From contig NZ_JBEWTB010000002.1 in the NCBI RefSeq assembly GCF_040549045.1, forward strand, positions 1,333,501-1,397,500: a DNA stretch of 64,000 bases, given 5' to 3'. Source of the DNA: Endozoicomonas sp. NE40 (GTDB lineage Bacteria > Pseudomonadota > Gammaproteobacteria > Pseudomonadales > Endozoicomonadaceae). Shown piece by piece: positions 8,389-17,605 of the stretch. The notes under the pieces are model-generated. The model saw only the letters and a list, made by a program, of their open reading frames with translations. It was not told the DNA's origin and searched no databases. The translations under genes were made by a program, and so were the position numbers. Position 1 is the stretch's first letter, and every line of letters begins with the position of its first letter.

Positions 8389-9414
8389 ATGAAAATGCTT
8401 CACACCCTGTGGTTGGGTTTGCTGGCCTCATTCCAGTTGCTGGCTGCACCTGTACCACATCGGGACTCCCTGCATATCTCATTACTGCCATTTTTTTCCT
8501 CTGCCGCTGTTTTTATTGCAAAAGAAAGAGGCTACTTCTCGGAACAAAATCTCGATGTTGACTTTATACACGCCGGAGCCGCACAGAACGTAGCCCTTGC
8601 CGTCGCATCCGGGCAAGCCGATGTTGGCGTAACCGCACTCACTGCCGGTTTCTATAACCTCGCAGGCAAGGGTGAGTTGAAAATTATCGCCGGTCAGTAT
8701 CAGGAAAAAAAAGGCTGGCCCGGAGCCACTTATCTGGCCTGTAATTCAGCCTTTGAAAAAGGCTTAACCTCTCCGGAAATGACCCTTGACCATAGAATGG
8801 GCATCACCCAGACCGGTTCAACCTTTCATCGCTGGTATGGCGCAATGGCTCAAAGTCAGGGAAAAACACTGGAAAACAATCGCCTGATACGGCTGCAAAG
8901 CGTTCCGGCCATGATCAGCGCCCTGGTTTCCTGTCAGGTGGACAGCATCATTATGATGTCACATGTTGCCTTTAAACTATCCAGTGAAAACAAAGCGCAT
9001 ATTATCGGCAGAGTATCAGACTACACCCCCGGACAAATGGGCATTGTTTTCACCTCACCTGAGTCTCTAAAGAAACAACCCAATACAATATCGCGGTTTT
9101 TGAATGCCTATAAAAAAGCCAGCCAGGACTATTTTGATATTCTCATTACTGGCAATGATGATCATGCCAAACTAACCCTGCTAACCCAGATCAACCAGTA
9201 TCTGACCCCCAGACTTCCAGAAAAGCTACTTCCCAAAGCAGTCGTTTATCTGGATAGAAACGCTCAGCCCGACATTCCATCCATGCAGGAAAACCTGAAC
9301 TGGTATCAACAACAGGGATTAGTAAAAAAAAGCTTCAACCTGACCGATATGCTGTCATTAAATCTGCTGAACAACCCTGATGAAAACCCGGATAGCAATG
9401 GAAAACTGCATTGA
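8389..9414 (+). CDS. ABC importer periplasmic substrate-binding protein, NMT1/SsuA-like
   Basis: 341 residues with a Sec signal peptide (LHTLWLGLLASFQLLAA). The body matches the NitT/TauT/NMT1 binding-protein pattern: an FFSSAAVFIAKERGYFSEQN opening, then AHAG-type and SGQADVGVTA segments that frame the ligand cleft. Relatives bind sulfonates, nitrate or thiamine-pyrimidine precursors. The ligand cannot be told from the sequence. It is the first gene of a binding protein-ATPase-permease set and overlaps the ATPase gene. Confidence 0.85.
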   Translation: MKMLHTLWLGLLASFQLLAAPVPHRDSLHISLLPFFSSAAVFIAKERGYFSEQNLDVDFIHAGAAQNVALAVASGQADVGVTALTAGFYNLAGKGELKIIAGQYQEKKGWPGATYLACNSAFEKGLTSPEMTLDHRMGITQTGSTFHRWYGAMAQSQGKTLENNRLIRLQSVPAMISALVSCQVDSIIMMSHVAFKLSSENKAHIIGRVSDYTPGQMGIVFTSPESLKKQPNTISRFLNAYKKASQDYFDILITGNDDHAKLTLLTQINQYLTPRLPEKLLPKAVVYLDRNAQPDIPSMQENLNWYQQQGLVKKSFNLTDMLSLNLLNNPDENPDSNGKLH

Positions 9415-10123
9415 GATCTCTGATCTTGGGTTTGCTTATGAAACCCGGCCAGTTCTTGCCAATGTAAACTTTGCACTGAAAAGGTCTGAGTCCCTGGCTA
9501 TTCTGGGTCAGTCAGGCTGCGGAAAATCAACGTTACTGCGCCTGATTCATCAGCTTTTGCCACCTGATGACGGCACTATCCATGTTAACGGTCAATCATC
9601 CATTCTCTTTCAGGACGACCGCCTGCTGCCTTGGCGAACCTGCCTGGACAATGTGGGGCTTGCCCTTACCCGGCAGTCGCTAACACGCCCGGCTAAAACA
9701 GAGCAAACTACGGCTCTGTTTGAAAAACTTCGAATCCCGGAAGTCTGCCATCAGTATCCACACGCCTTATCTGGAGGCATGCGACAACGTGTTGCCCTGG
9801 CACGGGCTCTGATAAACCAGCCAGACTTGCTGCTTCTTGATGAACCATTCGCAGCGGTTGATCATTTCACCCGGCAGGCACTTATTGTTGAACTGCACCA
9901 GCTGCGCCAGACCAACCCCGTCTCAATGGTTCTGGTTACCCATAACATTGACGAAGCCCTGTTTCTCAGCGATCGAATACTCATTCTGGGCAACATGCCA
10001 ACATCCGTTCAGCATTCGGTGGAAATACCAGAGCTACCAACAGACTGGCAAAGTTTCTATCGGTCAAAAGAGGTCGCCAGCATAAAAGTCGATATCCTCA
10101 GCACTCTGGAAACTGTGCAGTAA
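9380..10123 (+). CDS. ABC importer ATP-binding protein, NitT/TauT family
   Basis: 247 residues with a complete nucleotide-binding domain: Walker A GQSGCGKST near residue 48, a Q-loop region LFQDDRLLPW, signature LSGGMRQRVALARAL, Walker B LLLLDEPFAAVD and the switch His in VTHNIDEA. It powers import by the 10123-10875 permease. The open start at 9380 overlaps the binding-protein gene by 35 bp; the in-frame ATG at 9398 is an equally good start. Its TAA overlaps the permease ATG (TAATG), implying translational coupling. Confidence 0.9.
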   Translation: MKTRIAMENCIEISDLGFAYETRPVLANVNFALKRSESLAILGQSGCGKSTLLRLIHQLLPPDDGTIHVNGQSSILFQDDRLLPWRTCLDNVGLALTRQSLTRPAKTEQTTALFEKLRIPEVCHQYPHALSGGMRQRVALARALINQPDLLLLDEPFAAVDHFTRQALIVELHQLRQTNPVSMVLVTHNIDEALFLSDRILILGNMPTSVQHSVEIPELPTDWQSFYRSKEVASIKVDILSTLETVQ

Positions 10124-10875
10124 TGAATTTACCAACAAAATCACGATGTCATTCATCGCTGCTGAGCCTGATAGCCACAGCAGCCATTATCCTCCTTTGG
10201 CAGACCGGCTGTGACACCGGCATGATTAACACCAACTTTCTACCTTCCCCCCTTGTCATTGGAACAACATTGTTTGAAGAAACGATGCAGGGTGAGCTTC
10301 TTCAACATATACAGGCATCCATCATTCGTCTTCTGAGCAGTGCATCCTCCGGTATTATCTGTGGACTGCTGGCTGGTCTGGCGATACACCTCTCTACAAT
10401 GACCCGTTCAGTACTCTCACCCTGGATTTCCAGCCTGTTTGCAGTGCCTAAAATAGCCCTGCTGCCTCTATTGGTGATGTGGCTGGGAACCGGCGAGAGC
10501 AGCCGCTTTGCCATGATCGCACTGGGGGTTGCCTTGCCCACGGCGATCTACACCTGGCACTCACTGGATCATGTTGAATATAAATGGATAGAGTTGGGTA
10601 AAGCATTGCGACTGTCTCGTTACCAGGCGATTCGTCATATACTGTTGCCAGCCGCGTTACCCAATATTCTGACGGGCATTCGCCTGTCCACCACCATTGG
10701 CATCATTCTGTTAACAGCTGCTGAAATGCTCGGGTCATCATCCGGAGTAGGCTTTTACCTTATGAATGCAGGGAATCTGGCTCTGGTCGAACAAATGATG
10801 TCGGGGATCGTTGTACTGATACTGCTTGCCAATGGTTTTAACCTGTTACTGGCTCTGGTCAGCGGGTGCAATTAA
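10123..10875 (+). CDS. ABC importer permease, 3' end replaced by an IS insertion
   Basis: 250 residues, about six membrane segments, with the EAA loop ELGKALRLSRYQAIRHILLP near residue 158 that contacts the ATPase. The last native codons CTG GTC AGC (Leu-Val-Ser) are the left target duplication of the insertion sequence. The IS then supplies Gly-Cys-Asn and a stop. Past the right IS end, after the second CTGGTCAGC, the reading frame continues as Arg-Tyr-Leu-Leu-Gln-Trp-Met-Glu-stop (12285-12311). The ancestral protein was therefore five residues longer. Loss of this short tail may be tolerated. Confidence 0.88.
   Translation: MNLPTKSRCHSSLLSLIATAAIILLWQTGCDTGMINTNFLPSPLVIGTTLFEETMQGELLQHIQASIIRLLSSASSGIICGLLAGLAIHLSTMTRSVLSPWISSLFAVPKIALLPLLVMWLGTGESSRFAMIALGVALPTAIYTWHSLDHVEYKWIELGKALRLSRYQAIRHILLPAALPNILTGIRLSTTIGIILLTAAEMLGSSSGVGFYLMNAGNLALVEQMMSGIVVLILLANGFNLLLALVSGCN
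10855..10863 (+). repeat. Left 9-bp target-site duplication of the insertion sequence
   Basis: CTGGTCAGC, repeated exactly at 12276-12284 immediately outside the other IS end. Confidence 0.9.
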
Positions 10876-10940
10876 AAGTGTTCCCCGGTCAGCAATTTCC
10901 CAGAACTTGGCCATAATGCTAAGAGTTCATTTTTCACCCG

Positions 10941-11216
10941 ATGCGTTCCATGTCTACTTCCAAAACCCTTGCGGAAAAACTTGCTGCCCATCCAGAGCTT
11001 GAAAAAAGAGTATCTGAATTGATCAGTCTGGTAGAAGCCAAGTCCGGTCATCTTGACCGGGCTGATGAAGCAGAGGAAGCTGTCATTGAAAACCTTAAAG
11101 AACTGGGGAATGAGCTTCTGACGGACTGGGGAGCCCATAAAGAGAAGCAAAAGTTTGAAGAGGCCCACGATCTTCACTCTGAATCAAATACTAAAAAAAA
11201 GACCTCCACTGGATGA
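10941..11216 (+). CDS. Insertion-sequence accessory ORF A
   Basis: 91 residues, helical and charged (KTLAEKLAAHPELEKRVSEL). It lies inside the insertion sequence upstream of the transposase, and its stop overlaps the transposase start (ATGA). In ISKra4-type elements an N-terminal segment of this kind is encoded either separately or fused to the transposase. An internal ATG at 10950 is an alternative start. Confidence 0.7.
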   Translation: MRSMSTSKTLAEKLAAHPELEKRVSELISLVEAKSGHLDRADEAEEAVIENLKELGNELLTDWGAHKEKQKFEEAHDLHSESNTKKKTSTG

Positions 11217-12256
11217 CCACTTACGGCAAAGTTCGTCTCTGTGAGCGATGCTTGACCGTTGCAGGGCATCGTATACGCCCTTTTTCCGAGAATGCCCATA
11301 TCCACTGTCGTGACTACTCTTTACCGTTACAACGGCGATTGGTGGATTTTGCATCAGACAGTTCTTTTGCAACAGCTTCACAGAAAATGGAAGAGCATTA
11401 TGGCGTTATCGTACCTGAGTCATCAGTACGAGCCATTACCCTGGGTCACGCCCGCTGCATGAGTGAGCAATCTAAAGCTTCCCTGAAAAATTGTCAGGAA
11501 TGTGTAGGAGAAGGCAAGCAGCTGATTGGTGAAATGGACGGCAGCATGATTCCAGTGGTTCTTTTTGATGAAGAAGCTGAAGGCGACAAGCGCAAGGCCA
11601 GAAAAGTTGACTGGCAAGAGGCCAAGCTTTGCTTGGTTTATGAACAAGGAAGTTGCGATAAGCGACATCGTGTAGTTATGGGAGAGCCCGGTGAAGCAGG
11701 CGATCAGTGGTTGAGTTGCGCTATTGAGCAAGGTTTGAATCGGCAGTCATCTATTCATTGTGTAAGTGATGGGGCTAAGTGGATTGCCAGCCAGGCAGAC
11801 CGCGTATTCGCATCTCAGGGAAGTTTTCTGGTGGATTACTATCACCTTTGTGAGTACATCGCAGATGCTGCTAAAGAGTGCATTGGAAAAGATGAAAAAG
11901 CCCGTAAAAAATGGACTGATGAACAAAAAACAAGAATGAAAGCAGGTGAGTCAGAGAGAGTTCTGGCAGAGCTTGAGCCTTATCGTAACGGTAAGGTTGG
12001 AAAGGAAGCCAACAAATCGGAAGAGTGTCATCGCTATATCAGGAATCGTCCCGGACAATTTGATTATCAGGCGGCAGAAGCTGCCAATTTGCCTATCGGT
12101 TCAGGTGAAATAGAGAGCTCCAATCGTTCTGTTGTTCAAACCCGGTTGAAACTTCCCGGAGCATGGTGGAAACCAGAGCATGCTCACGATATGTTGAACC
12201 TTAGAACTTTAAGGGCTAATGGTGACTGGAATAAGTACTGGAAAGCCACTGGATAG
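11213..12256 (+). CDS. ISKra4-like transposase
   Basis: 347 residues. A Cys/His-rich N-terminus (CERCLTVAGHRIRPF, then HIHC) precedes a candidate DDE catalytic core: Asp in GEMDGSMIPV, Asp in HCVSDGAKWI and Glu in PIGSGEIESSNR. The GSGEIES...KLPGAWW...NLRTLRANGDW ending is characteristic of this family as I recall it. No frameshift is seen, so the enzyme may be functional. Translation is probably coupled to ORF A. Confidence 0.88.
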   Translation: MTTYGKVRLCERCLTVAGHRIRPFSENAHIHCRDYSLPLQRRLVDFASDSSFATASQKMEEHYGVIVPESSVRAITLGHARCMSEQSKASLKNCQECVGEGKQLIGEMDGSMIPVVLFDEEAEGDKRKARKVDWQEAKLCLVYEQGSCDKRHRVVMGEPGEAGDQWLSCAIEQGLNRQSSIHCVSDGAKWIASQADRVFASQGSFLVDYYHLCEYIADAAKECIGKDEKARKKWTDEQKTRMKAGESERVLAELEPYRNGKVGKEANKSEECHRYIRNRPGQFDYQAAEAANLPIGSGEIESSNRSVVQTRLKLPGAWWKPEHAHDMLNLRTLRANGDWNKYWKATG

Positions 12257-12275
12257 AACACTTTTAATTGCACCC

Positions 12276-12284
12276 CTGGTCAGC
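12276..12284 (+). repeat. Right 9-bp target-site duplication of the insertion sequence
   Basis: Exact copy of the CTGGTCAGC at 10855-10863. Confidence 0.9.
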
Positions 12285-12311
12285 CGTTATCTGCTCCAAT
12301 GGATGGAATAA
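12285..12311 (+). pseudogene. Severed 3' end of the ABC permease gene
   Basis: Reads RYLLQWME and a TAA in the permease frame once the insertion sequence and one target duplication are removed. Basic-aromatic tails of this kind are usual at the C-terminus of NitT/TauT permeases. Confidence 0.8.
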
Positions 12312-12388
12312 CGAAGACTATTTCGCAAATGCGCATTATAATATCGGTTTTTAACTAGCCTCTAAAAAGCCTGAAAAAGATTTACTAT

Positions 12389-12916
12389 ATGAGTTACGCT
12401 AACATTCCAGCAGGCAAAAGCCTTCCAGAAGATATCTACGTTGCCATTGAAATTCCGGCCAACGCATCACCCATCAAGTACGAGATTGACAAAGATATTG
12501 ATGCCCTCATGGTAGACCGCTTTATGGCTACCCCGATGTTTTATCCGGCCAACTATGGCTATATCCCACAGACTCTGGCTGACGATGGCGACCCGCTGGA
12601 TGTTCTGGTGGTAACACCTTATCCGGTCGTTCCGGGTTCTGTGATTCGCTGTCGCGCGGTCGGCATGCTGAATATGTCGGATGAAAGCGGCCAGGACGAA
12701 AAATTGATTGCCGTCCCACACGACAAACTGACCCCAATTTATCAGGACGTTCAGGAATACACCGACCTGCCCCCTCTGCTGTTACAGCAAATTGAACACT
12801 TCTTCGAAAATTACAAAGATCTGGAACCCGGCAAGTGGGTTAAAATTGATGGCTGGAAAGGACGTGACGCGGCCTTTGAAGTCATCAAACAGTCTGCTGC
12901 CAATTACAAGGGCTGA
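12389..12916 (+). CDS. ppa: Inorganic pyrophosphatase
   Basis: 175 residues, full length for the bacterial hexameric family I enzyme. It hydrolyses pyrophosphate to two phosphates and so pulls biosynthetic reactions forward in the cytoplasm. Signature residues are present: KYEIDKD, the FYPANYGYIPQT segment and the metal-binding DDGDPLDVLV motif near residue 65. A TATAAT-like element near 12339 could be its promoter, placing the transcription start after the relocated permease tail. Confidence 0.97.
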   Translation: MSYANIPAGKSLPEDIYVAIEIPANASPIKYEIDKDIDALMVDRFMATPMFYPANYGYIPQTLADDGDPLDVLVVTPYPVVPGSVIRCRAVGMLNMSDESGQDEKLIAVPHDKLTPIYQDVQEYTDLPPLLLQQIEHFFENYKDLEPGKWVKIDGWKGRDAAFEVIKQSAANYKG

Positions 12917-12937
12917 TTAATAGCAGGGTTGATGTAT

Positions 12938-12967
12938 TCCGGTTTGCAGGCTAACTTGCAAGCCGGA
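12938..12967 (+). terminator. Stem-loop downstream of ppa
   Basis: TCCGGTTTGCA and TGCAAGCCGGA form an 11-bp stem (one G-U pair) with an 8-nt loop, 22 bp after the ppa stop. No clear T run follows, so terminator activity is uncertain. Confidence 0.35.
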
Positions 12968-13018
12968 TATTAACTTCCACAATCAGGGACACTAGAACCA
13001 CAAGAAAAGCCATACAGA

Positions 13019-14923
13019 ATGTCCGGTAAATCATCCACAGCCTTAATAAAAAGCAGTGCTGTCGCAGGAATATTTCTGTTCCTGGGCCTGTTTCTATTTA
13101 GCCAACTGTTACGTGCTGAAGGGTTACAGGGATTAATCAGTTCGTCACCGTCTGGCCAGCAAACCTTCATCCCTGTTGAAGAGGCCTTTCAGCTGTCCGG
13201 CGAAATCCTCAACAATCAGGCACTGGTTCATTTTACGGTCACTCCCGGTCATTACCTTTATAAAAAGCGGTTCAGCTTCACTGCCCGGCACTCTGAAACA
13301 ACACTGGGTGAACCGGTTTATCCATCAGGTAAAGAGAAGTTTGACGAAAACTTCGGAGAGCTTCTGGAAGTCTTTGACCAGAACATAACCATACAACTGC
13401 CTGTCAGCAGCTCTCAGAACATGCCGGAAATTGATGTTCGCTTTCAGGGCTGCGCCGAAGCGGGTCTCTGCTATCCGCCCCATACAAAAACTCTGGCCCT
13501 GGCCGCCTCTGATGGTTCATTTGTTCCTGTCAGCACCATTCGCTCGCCGGATTCAACCTCTGTTGACGCTTCTGACAGCTATTCAAGTAGCTATTCAAAT
13601 AACTATTTAAATAACTATGAATCCACCATTTCAGAAAAAAGCTTTGTCGCTTCACTACTACTATTCCTGCTGGCCGGCATTGGCCTTACATTCACCCCCT
13701 GCGTACTGCCAATGGTGCCTATTCTATCCAGCATTCTGGTGGGTAACTCAACGGCTTCACGTCCAAAAATCATCAGCCTGACACTGGCTTACATCCTTAG
13801 TATGTCACTGACATTTGCCATAGCCGGCACCTTGATGGGACTCTTTGGTGCCAGTCTCAATCTTCAGGCGAAACTGCAGTCTCCCTGGCTTATCGGCCCC
13901 TTTGCAGCACTGTTCGTCCTGCTGGCTCTGAGCATGTTTGGGCTTTATGAGTTACAACTGCCTGAAAAACTGCGTAATAAACTGGGTAACTCTGACCAGT
14001 CGCAGGGCAAACTGTCCGGAGCCATGATAATGGGAGTTCTGTCCGCTCTCGTTGTATCACCCTGTGTCTCTGCGCCACTGGCCGGAGCCCTGATCTACAT
14101 AGGAACAACGGGTGACGCCCTGTTAGGCGGGCTATCCCTGTTTGCTCTTGGACTGGGCATGGGGCTGCCACTGTTGCTAATCGGTATCGGTGGGCGCCAC
14201 CTGCTGCCAAAGGCCGGACAATGGATGGATTCCGTCAAAACATTCTTTGGCTTTCTGCTTCTGGCGGTTGCGATCTGGATGCTGGAACGGGTTATCCCCG
14301 GTCCCATCACTCTTTTACTCTGGGGAAGTCTGCTTGTGGGGGGGGGAGTCAGGCTCGGAGCCATAAACTTTCAACCGAAAACAGGCCGGGCAATAGTCAG
14401 CCAGACTCTGGGAATCATTCTTCTGGTTTATGGTGGTTGCCTCATCGTGGGAGCCGCCAAAGGCAACACAGACCCTTTACAACCACTTGCTGCAACCATT
14501 TCAACAGACCCTGCTTCAGCAATCAGTCCTGCGACCAGTTCTGTGAACAACCGTTTAATCTTTACCAAAACCCATTCAGTTACAGAACTTGACAATTTAT
14601 TACAGCAGGCCGCACTTCAGGAACGACCCGTTATGGTGGATGTGTATGCCGACTGGTGCCTGTCCTGCAAAGTGGTAGAGCGTACCGTTTTTCCTGACCC
14701 GGATGTCCGCCCGCTGCTTGAACAACTGCAACTGCTCAAGCTGGATATCACCGATAACACCCGACACCATCAGGCCTGGCTGAATGACTACCAGCTGTTT
14801 GGCCCTCCTGCACTGCTGTTCTTCGACCCTTCAGGGCAGGAAATAAGTCAAATCAGGACACTTGGGGAAATACAGGCTCCGGCTCTGGCCAGCAAGCTGA
14901 AAACCCTGTTATCAGGCCAATAA
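13019..14923 (+). CDS. dsbD: Thiol:disulfide interchange protein DsbD
   Basis: 634 residues. DsbD moves electrons from cytoplasmic thioredoxin across the inner membrane to periplasmic DsbC/DsbG and cytochrome c maturation. All three domains are visible: after a signal peptide, a periplasmic N-domain with CAEAGLC near residue 143; a central membrane domain (about 205-475) with the paired Cys motifs FTPCVLPMVPIL and VSPCVSAPLAGA; and a C-terminal thioredoxin fold with YADWCLSCKVVE near 548. A low-complexity Ser/Tyr/Asn stretch links the first two domains. Confidence 0.95.
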   Translation: MSGKSSTALIKSSAVAGIFLFLGLFLFSQLLRAEGLQGLISSSPSGQQTFIPVEEAFQLSGEILNNQALVHFTVTPGHYLYKKRFSFTARHSETTLGEPVYPSGKEKFDENFGELLEVFDQNITIQLPVSSSQNMPEIDVRFQGCAEAGLCYPPHTKTLALAASDGSFVPVSTIRSPDSTSVDASDSYSSSYSNNYLNNYESTISEKSFVASLLLFLLAGIGLTFTPCVLPMVPILSSILVGNSTASRPKIISLTLAYILSMSLTFAIAGTLMGLFGASLNLQAKLQSPWLIGPFAALFVLLALSMFGLYELQLPEKLRNKLGNSDQSQGKLSGAMIMGVLSALVVSPCVSAPLAGALIYIGTTGDALLGGLSLFALGLGMGLPLLLIGIGGRHLLPKAGQWMDSVKTFFGFLLLAVAIWMLERVIPGPITLLLWGSLLVGGGVRLGAINFQPKTGRAIVSQTLGIILLVYGGCLIVGAAKGNTDPLQPLAATISTDPASAISPATSSVNNRLIFTKTHSVTELDNLLQQAALQERPVMVDVYADWCLSCKVVERTVFPDPDVRPLLEQLQLLKLDITDNTRHHQAWLNDYQLFGPPALLFFDPSGQEISQIRTLGEIQAPALASKLKTLLSGQ

Positions 14924-15067
14924 CAAACCAAAACAGATCACTGAGTAAAATTCATGCAACAAATTAGCTGAAATGCTTCGTAACTGTCATTAACGCACCG
15001 TAACAAGCACGAACTGGACGATTTTCTAACATTACGGCACAATGCAATGCGATTGTGAGAGGAATAC

Positions 15068-15511
15068 ATGGCAAGCATACTTGTACTCAACGGCCCAAAC
15101 CTTAACCTGCTCGGAAAACGTGAGCCGGGGATTTATGGCGCAACCACTTTGAAACAGATTAACCAGAACCTGGTCACACTGGCAGACAGCCAGGGGCATC
15201 AGCTGGACACCTTTCAGAGCAACGCCGAACACGAGCTGATTGAGCGTATTCATCAGGCCGGTGAAGAGGGTGTTGCTTTTATCATCATCAACCCGGCTGC
15301 CTATACCCATACAAGTGTTGCTATCCGAGATGCCATTCTGGGTGTATCCATCCCCTTTATTGAAGTGCATCTCTCCAATGTCCACCGCCGTGAACCTTTC
15401 CGTCATCATTCCTATTTCAGCGATATCGCCGAGGGCGTTATTGCCGGACTGGGGCCCAAAGGTTATGAGCTGGCCCTGAGCTACGCTCTTGAACACATAA
15501 CCCGACAGTAA
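15068..15511 (+). CDS. aroQ: 3-Dehydroquinate dehydratase, type II
   Basis: 147 residues, the normal size for the dodecameric type II enzyme of the shikimate pathway (3-dehydroquinate to 3-dehydroshikimate). Motifs: LNGPNLNLLGKREPGIYG at the N-terminus with the catalytic Tyr, NPAAYTHTSVAIRDAI, and EVHLSNVHRREPFRHHSYFS. It sits directly upstream of accB, the arrangement usual in Pseudomonas-like genomes. The pathway partners aroK and aroB are elsewhere in the window. Confidence 0.97.
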   Translation: MASILVLNGPNLNLLGKREPGIYGATTLKQINQNLVTLADSQGHQLDTFQSNAEHELIERIHQAGEEGVAFIIINPAAYTHTSVAIRDAILGVSIPFIEVHLSNVHRREPFRHHSYFSDIAEGVIAGLGPKGYELALSYALEHITRQ

Positions 15512-15617
15512 GACAAACAAGAACAATGAATTCGAGCTTTCGACCGGGCCTATCCCGTCCAACTCGTACCCCTTTCAACCCTGGCACAAGGTGCCAAACA
15601 GAATTTGAGATTGAACC

Positions 15618-16076
15618 ATGGACATCAGAAAAGTAAAAAAGCTCATTGAGCTGCTGGAAGAATCCGGAATTGATGAGCTGGAAATTCATGAAGGGGAAGA
15701 GTCCGTCCGCATCAGCCGCTACTCCCAGAACGCTCCGGCTGCCAGCTATGTTGCCCAGCCGGCTCCGGTAGCCGCAGTAGCGCCTGCCCCTGCCGCAGCA
15801 CCTGCGGCCGAAGCCGTTGCCCCGGCAGCACCTCAGCCAACCGGCCACCAGGTTGCATCGCCCATGGTAGGCACGTTCTACACAGCACCTTCCCCAAGCT
15901 CGCCAGCGTTTGTGGAAGTGGGTCAGAACGTCAAGGAAGGCGACGTTCTGTGCATCGTCGAAGCCATGAAGATGATGAACCAGATCAAAGCCGACAAGTC
16001 CGGTACTATTGAAGCCATTCTGGTTGAAAACGGCCAACCCGTTGAATACGACCAGCCATTATTCACGATTTCCTGA
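15618..16076 (+). CDS. accB: Acetyl-CoA carboxylase biotin carboxyl carrier protein
   Basis: 152 residues. It carries the biotin that AccC carboxylates and the AccAD transferase then uses to make malonyl-CoA for fatty acid synthesis. The N-terminal helix (DIRKVKKLIELLEESGIDEL), an Ala/Pro-rich flexible linker (about 45-80) and the biotinyl domain with EAMKMMN near residue 118 are all present. Located 10 bp upstream of accC. Confidence 0.97.
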   Translation: MDIRKVKKLIELLEESGIDELEIHEGEESVRISRYSQNAPAASYVAQPAPVAAVAPAPAAAPAAEAVAPAAPQPTGHQVASPMVGTFYTAPSPSSPAFVEVGQNVKEGDVLCIVEAMKMMNQIKADKSGTIEAILVENGQPVEYDQPLFTIS

Positions 16077-16086
16077 GAGTAATGCC

Positions 16087-17442
16087 ATGCTGGATAAAAT
16101 CGTTATTGCCAACCGGGGTGAAATCGCCCTGAGGGTGCTGCGAGCCTGTAAAGAGCTGGGTGTTAAAACCGTTGCAGTCCACTCCAAAGCCGATGAAGAC
16201 CTGATGCATGTCCACCTGGCTGACGAGTCAGTGTGCATTGGCCCAAACAGCCCGGTCGAAAGTTACCTGAATATTCCGGCGATTATCAGCGCTGCCGAAG
16301 TGACGGATGCCACCGCTATTCACCCCGGTTACGGTTTCCTGTCTGAAAACGCTGATTTTGCCGAACAGGTTGAGCGCAGCGGTTTCACATTTATCGGACC
16401 GTCCGCTGACGTAATTCGTCTGATGGGGGACAAGGTTTCCGCAATCGCCGCCATGAAAAAGGCGGGCGTACCCACCGTTCCCGGTTCCGATGGCCCTCTG
16501 ACCAGTGACACCGAACGCACGCTCTCAATCGCCCGTCGCATTGGTTATCCGGTTATTATCAAAGCGTCCGGTGGCGGCGGTGGTCGCGGCATGCGTGTGA
16601 TTCATGAGGAATCCGAACTGCTGAACGGCATCAGCCTCACCAAGTCAGAAGCCAAGGCGGCTTTCAATAACGATACGGTTTATCTGGAAAAATTCCTGCA
16701 AAACCCCCGTCATGTTGAGTTTCAGGTGCTTGCTGACGGCCAGGGTGGTGCAATCCATCTGGGCGACCGTGACTGCTCCCTGCAGCGTCGCCACCAGAAG
16801 GTGATCGAAGAAGCACCCGCTCCCTACATCGACGAAGATGCCCGGGCAACGGTTGCAGCCGCCTGCACCCGCGCCTGCATTGAAATCGGCTACAGGGGCG
16901 CAGGTACGTTTGAATTCCTGTATGAAGACGGCCACTTTTATTTCATTGAAATGAATACCCGTGTTCAGGTTGAACACCCGGTCACCGAGATGATCTCCGG
17001 TGTCGACATCGTCAAAGAGCAGCTCCGCATCGCCAGCGGGCATCCTCTGAGCATTACTCAGGAAGACGTTGTGCTGCAGGGGCATGCCTTCGAATGCCGG
17101 ATTAACGCAGAAGACTCAACCACCTTCATGCCTTCTCCGGGCAAAGTGACCCAGTTCCATGCGCCTGGCGGCAACGGTGTTCGCGTGGACTCGCATCTTT
17201 ACAACGGCTATACGGTACCGCCTTACTACGATTCGCTGATAGCCAAACTGGTGACCTTTGGGCCGGATCGCGAGACCGCCCTGAAAAGGATGCGCAATGC
17301 ACTCGACGAAGCCGTGATTGAAGGTATCCGAACCAATATTCCTCTGCATCAGGAGCTGGTTCGTGACACCAATTTCCAGAAAGGTGGTGTCAATATCCAC
17401 TATCTTGAGAGCAAGCTGGCAAACAAACTGGCTGAAGACTGA
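16087..17442 (+). CDS. accC: Acetyl-CoA carboxylase, biotin carboxylase subunit
   Basis: 451 residues from ATG 16087 (MLDKIVIANRGEIALRVLRA, the canonical N-terminus). The reading frame is open further upstream inside accB but that part has no homologous look. It carries out ATP-dependent carboxylation of biotin on AccB. ATP-grasp features: the Gly-rich loop SGGGGGRGMRV near residue 163 and IEMNTRVQVEHPVTE near 287. Length is that of the family. No frameshift. Confidence 0.97.
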   Translation: MLDKIVIANRGEIALRVLRACKELGVKTVAVHSKADEDLMHVHLADESVCIGPNSPVESYLNIPAIISAAEVTDATAIHPGYGFLSENADFAEQVERSGFTFIGPSADVIRLMGDKVSAIAAMKKAGVPTVPGSDGPLTSDTERTLSIARRIGYPVIIKASGGGGGRGMRVIHEESELLNGISLTKSEAKAAFNNDTVYLEKFLQNPRHVEFQVLADGQGGAIHLGDRDCSLQRRHQKVIEEAPAPYIDEDARATVAAACTRACIEIGYRGAGTFEFLYEDGHFYFIEMNTRVQVEHPVTEMISGVDIVKEQLRIASGHPLSITQEDVVLQGHAFECRINAEDSTTFMPSPGKVTQFHAPGGNGVRVDSHLYNGYTVPPYYDSLIAKLVTFGPDRETALKRMRNALDEAVIEGIRTNIPLHQELVRDTNFQKGGVNIHYLESKLANKLAED

Positions 17443-17605
17443 TTCGCCAGAGCATCAGCCTCGTTCTCACCGCCGCTGGTTTTACAGCGAGCAGTGGGAG
17501 CGAGTCTTGCGTGCAGACCTGAAGCCAACTCCCTGCTAGAATTACCCCCGTTTTCTGCAGAATTCCTGTTCTGCCTTTCTTCTCTTTTTTACAAGTTCTC
17601 TTCTC

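Larger units (their letters stand above)
10864..12275 (+). mobile_element. Intact ISKra4-like insertion sequence, 1412 bp
   Basis: The ends are perfect 20-bp inverted repeats (10864-10883 and 12256-12275, beginning GGGTGCAATT). They are flanked by a perfect 9-bp duplication, CTGGTCAGC. The element carries two overlapping ORFs (10941-11216 and 11213-12256). Perfect ends, an exact duplication and open reading frames suggest a recent insertion and a possibly active element. The right terminal repeat begins at the last base of the transposase stop codon. Confidence 0.92.

Noticed and set aside
10941..11216. Independent toxin-antitoxin or regulatory gene
   Set aside because: It lies inside the insertion sequence and overlaps the transposase start, so it is better explained as the element's own first ORF.
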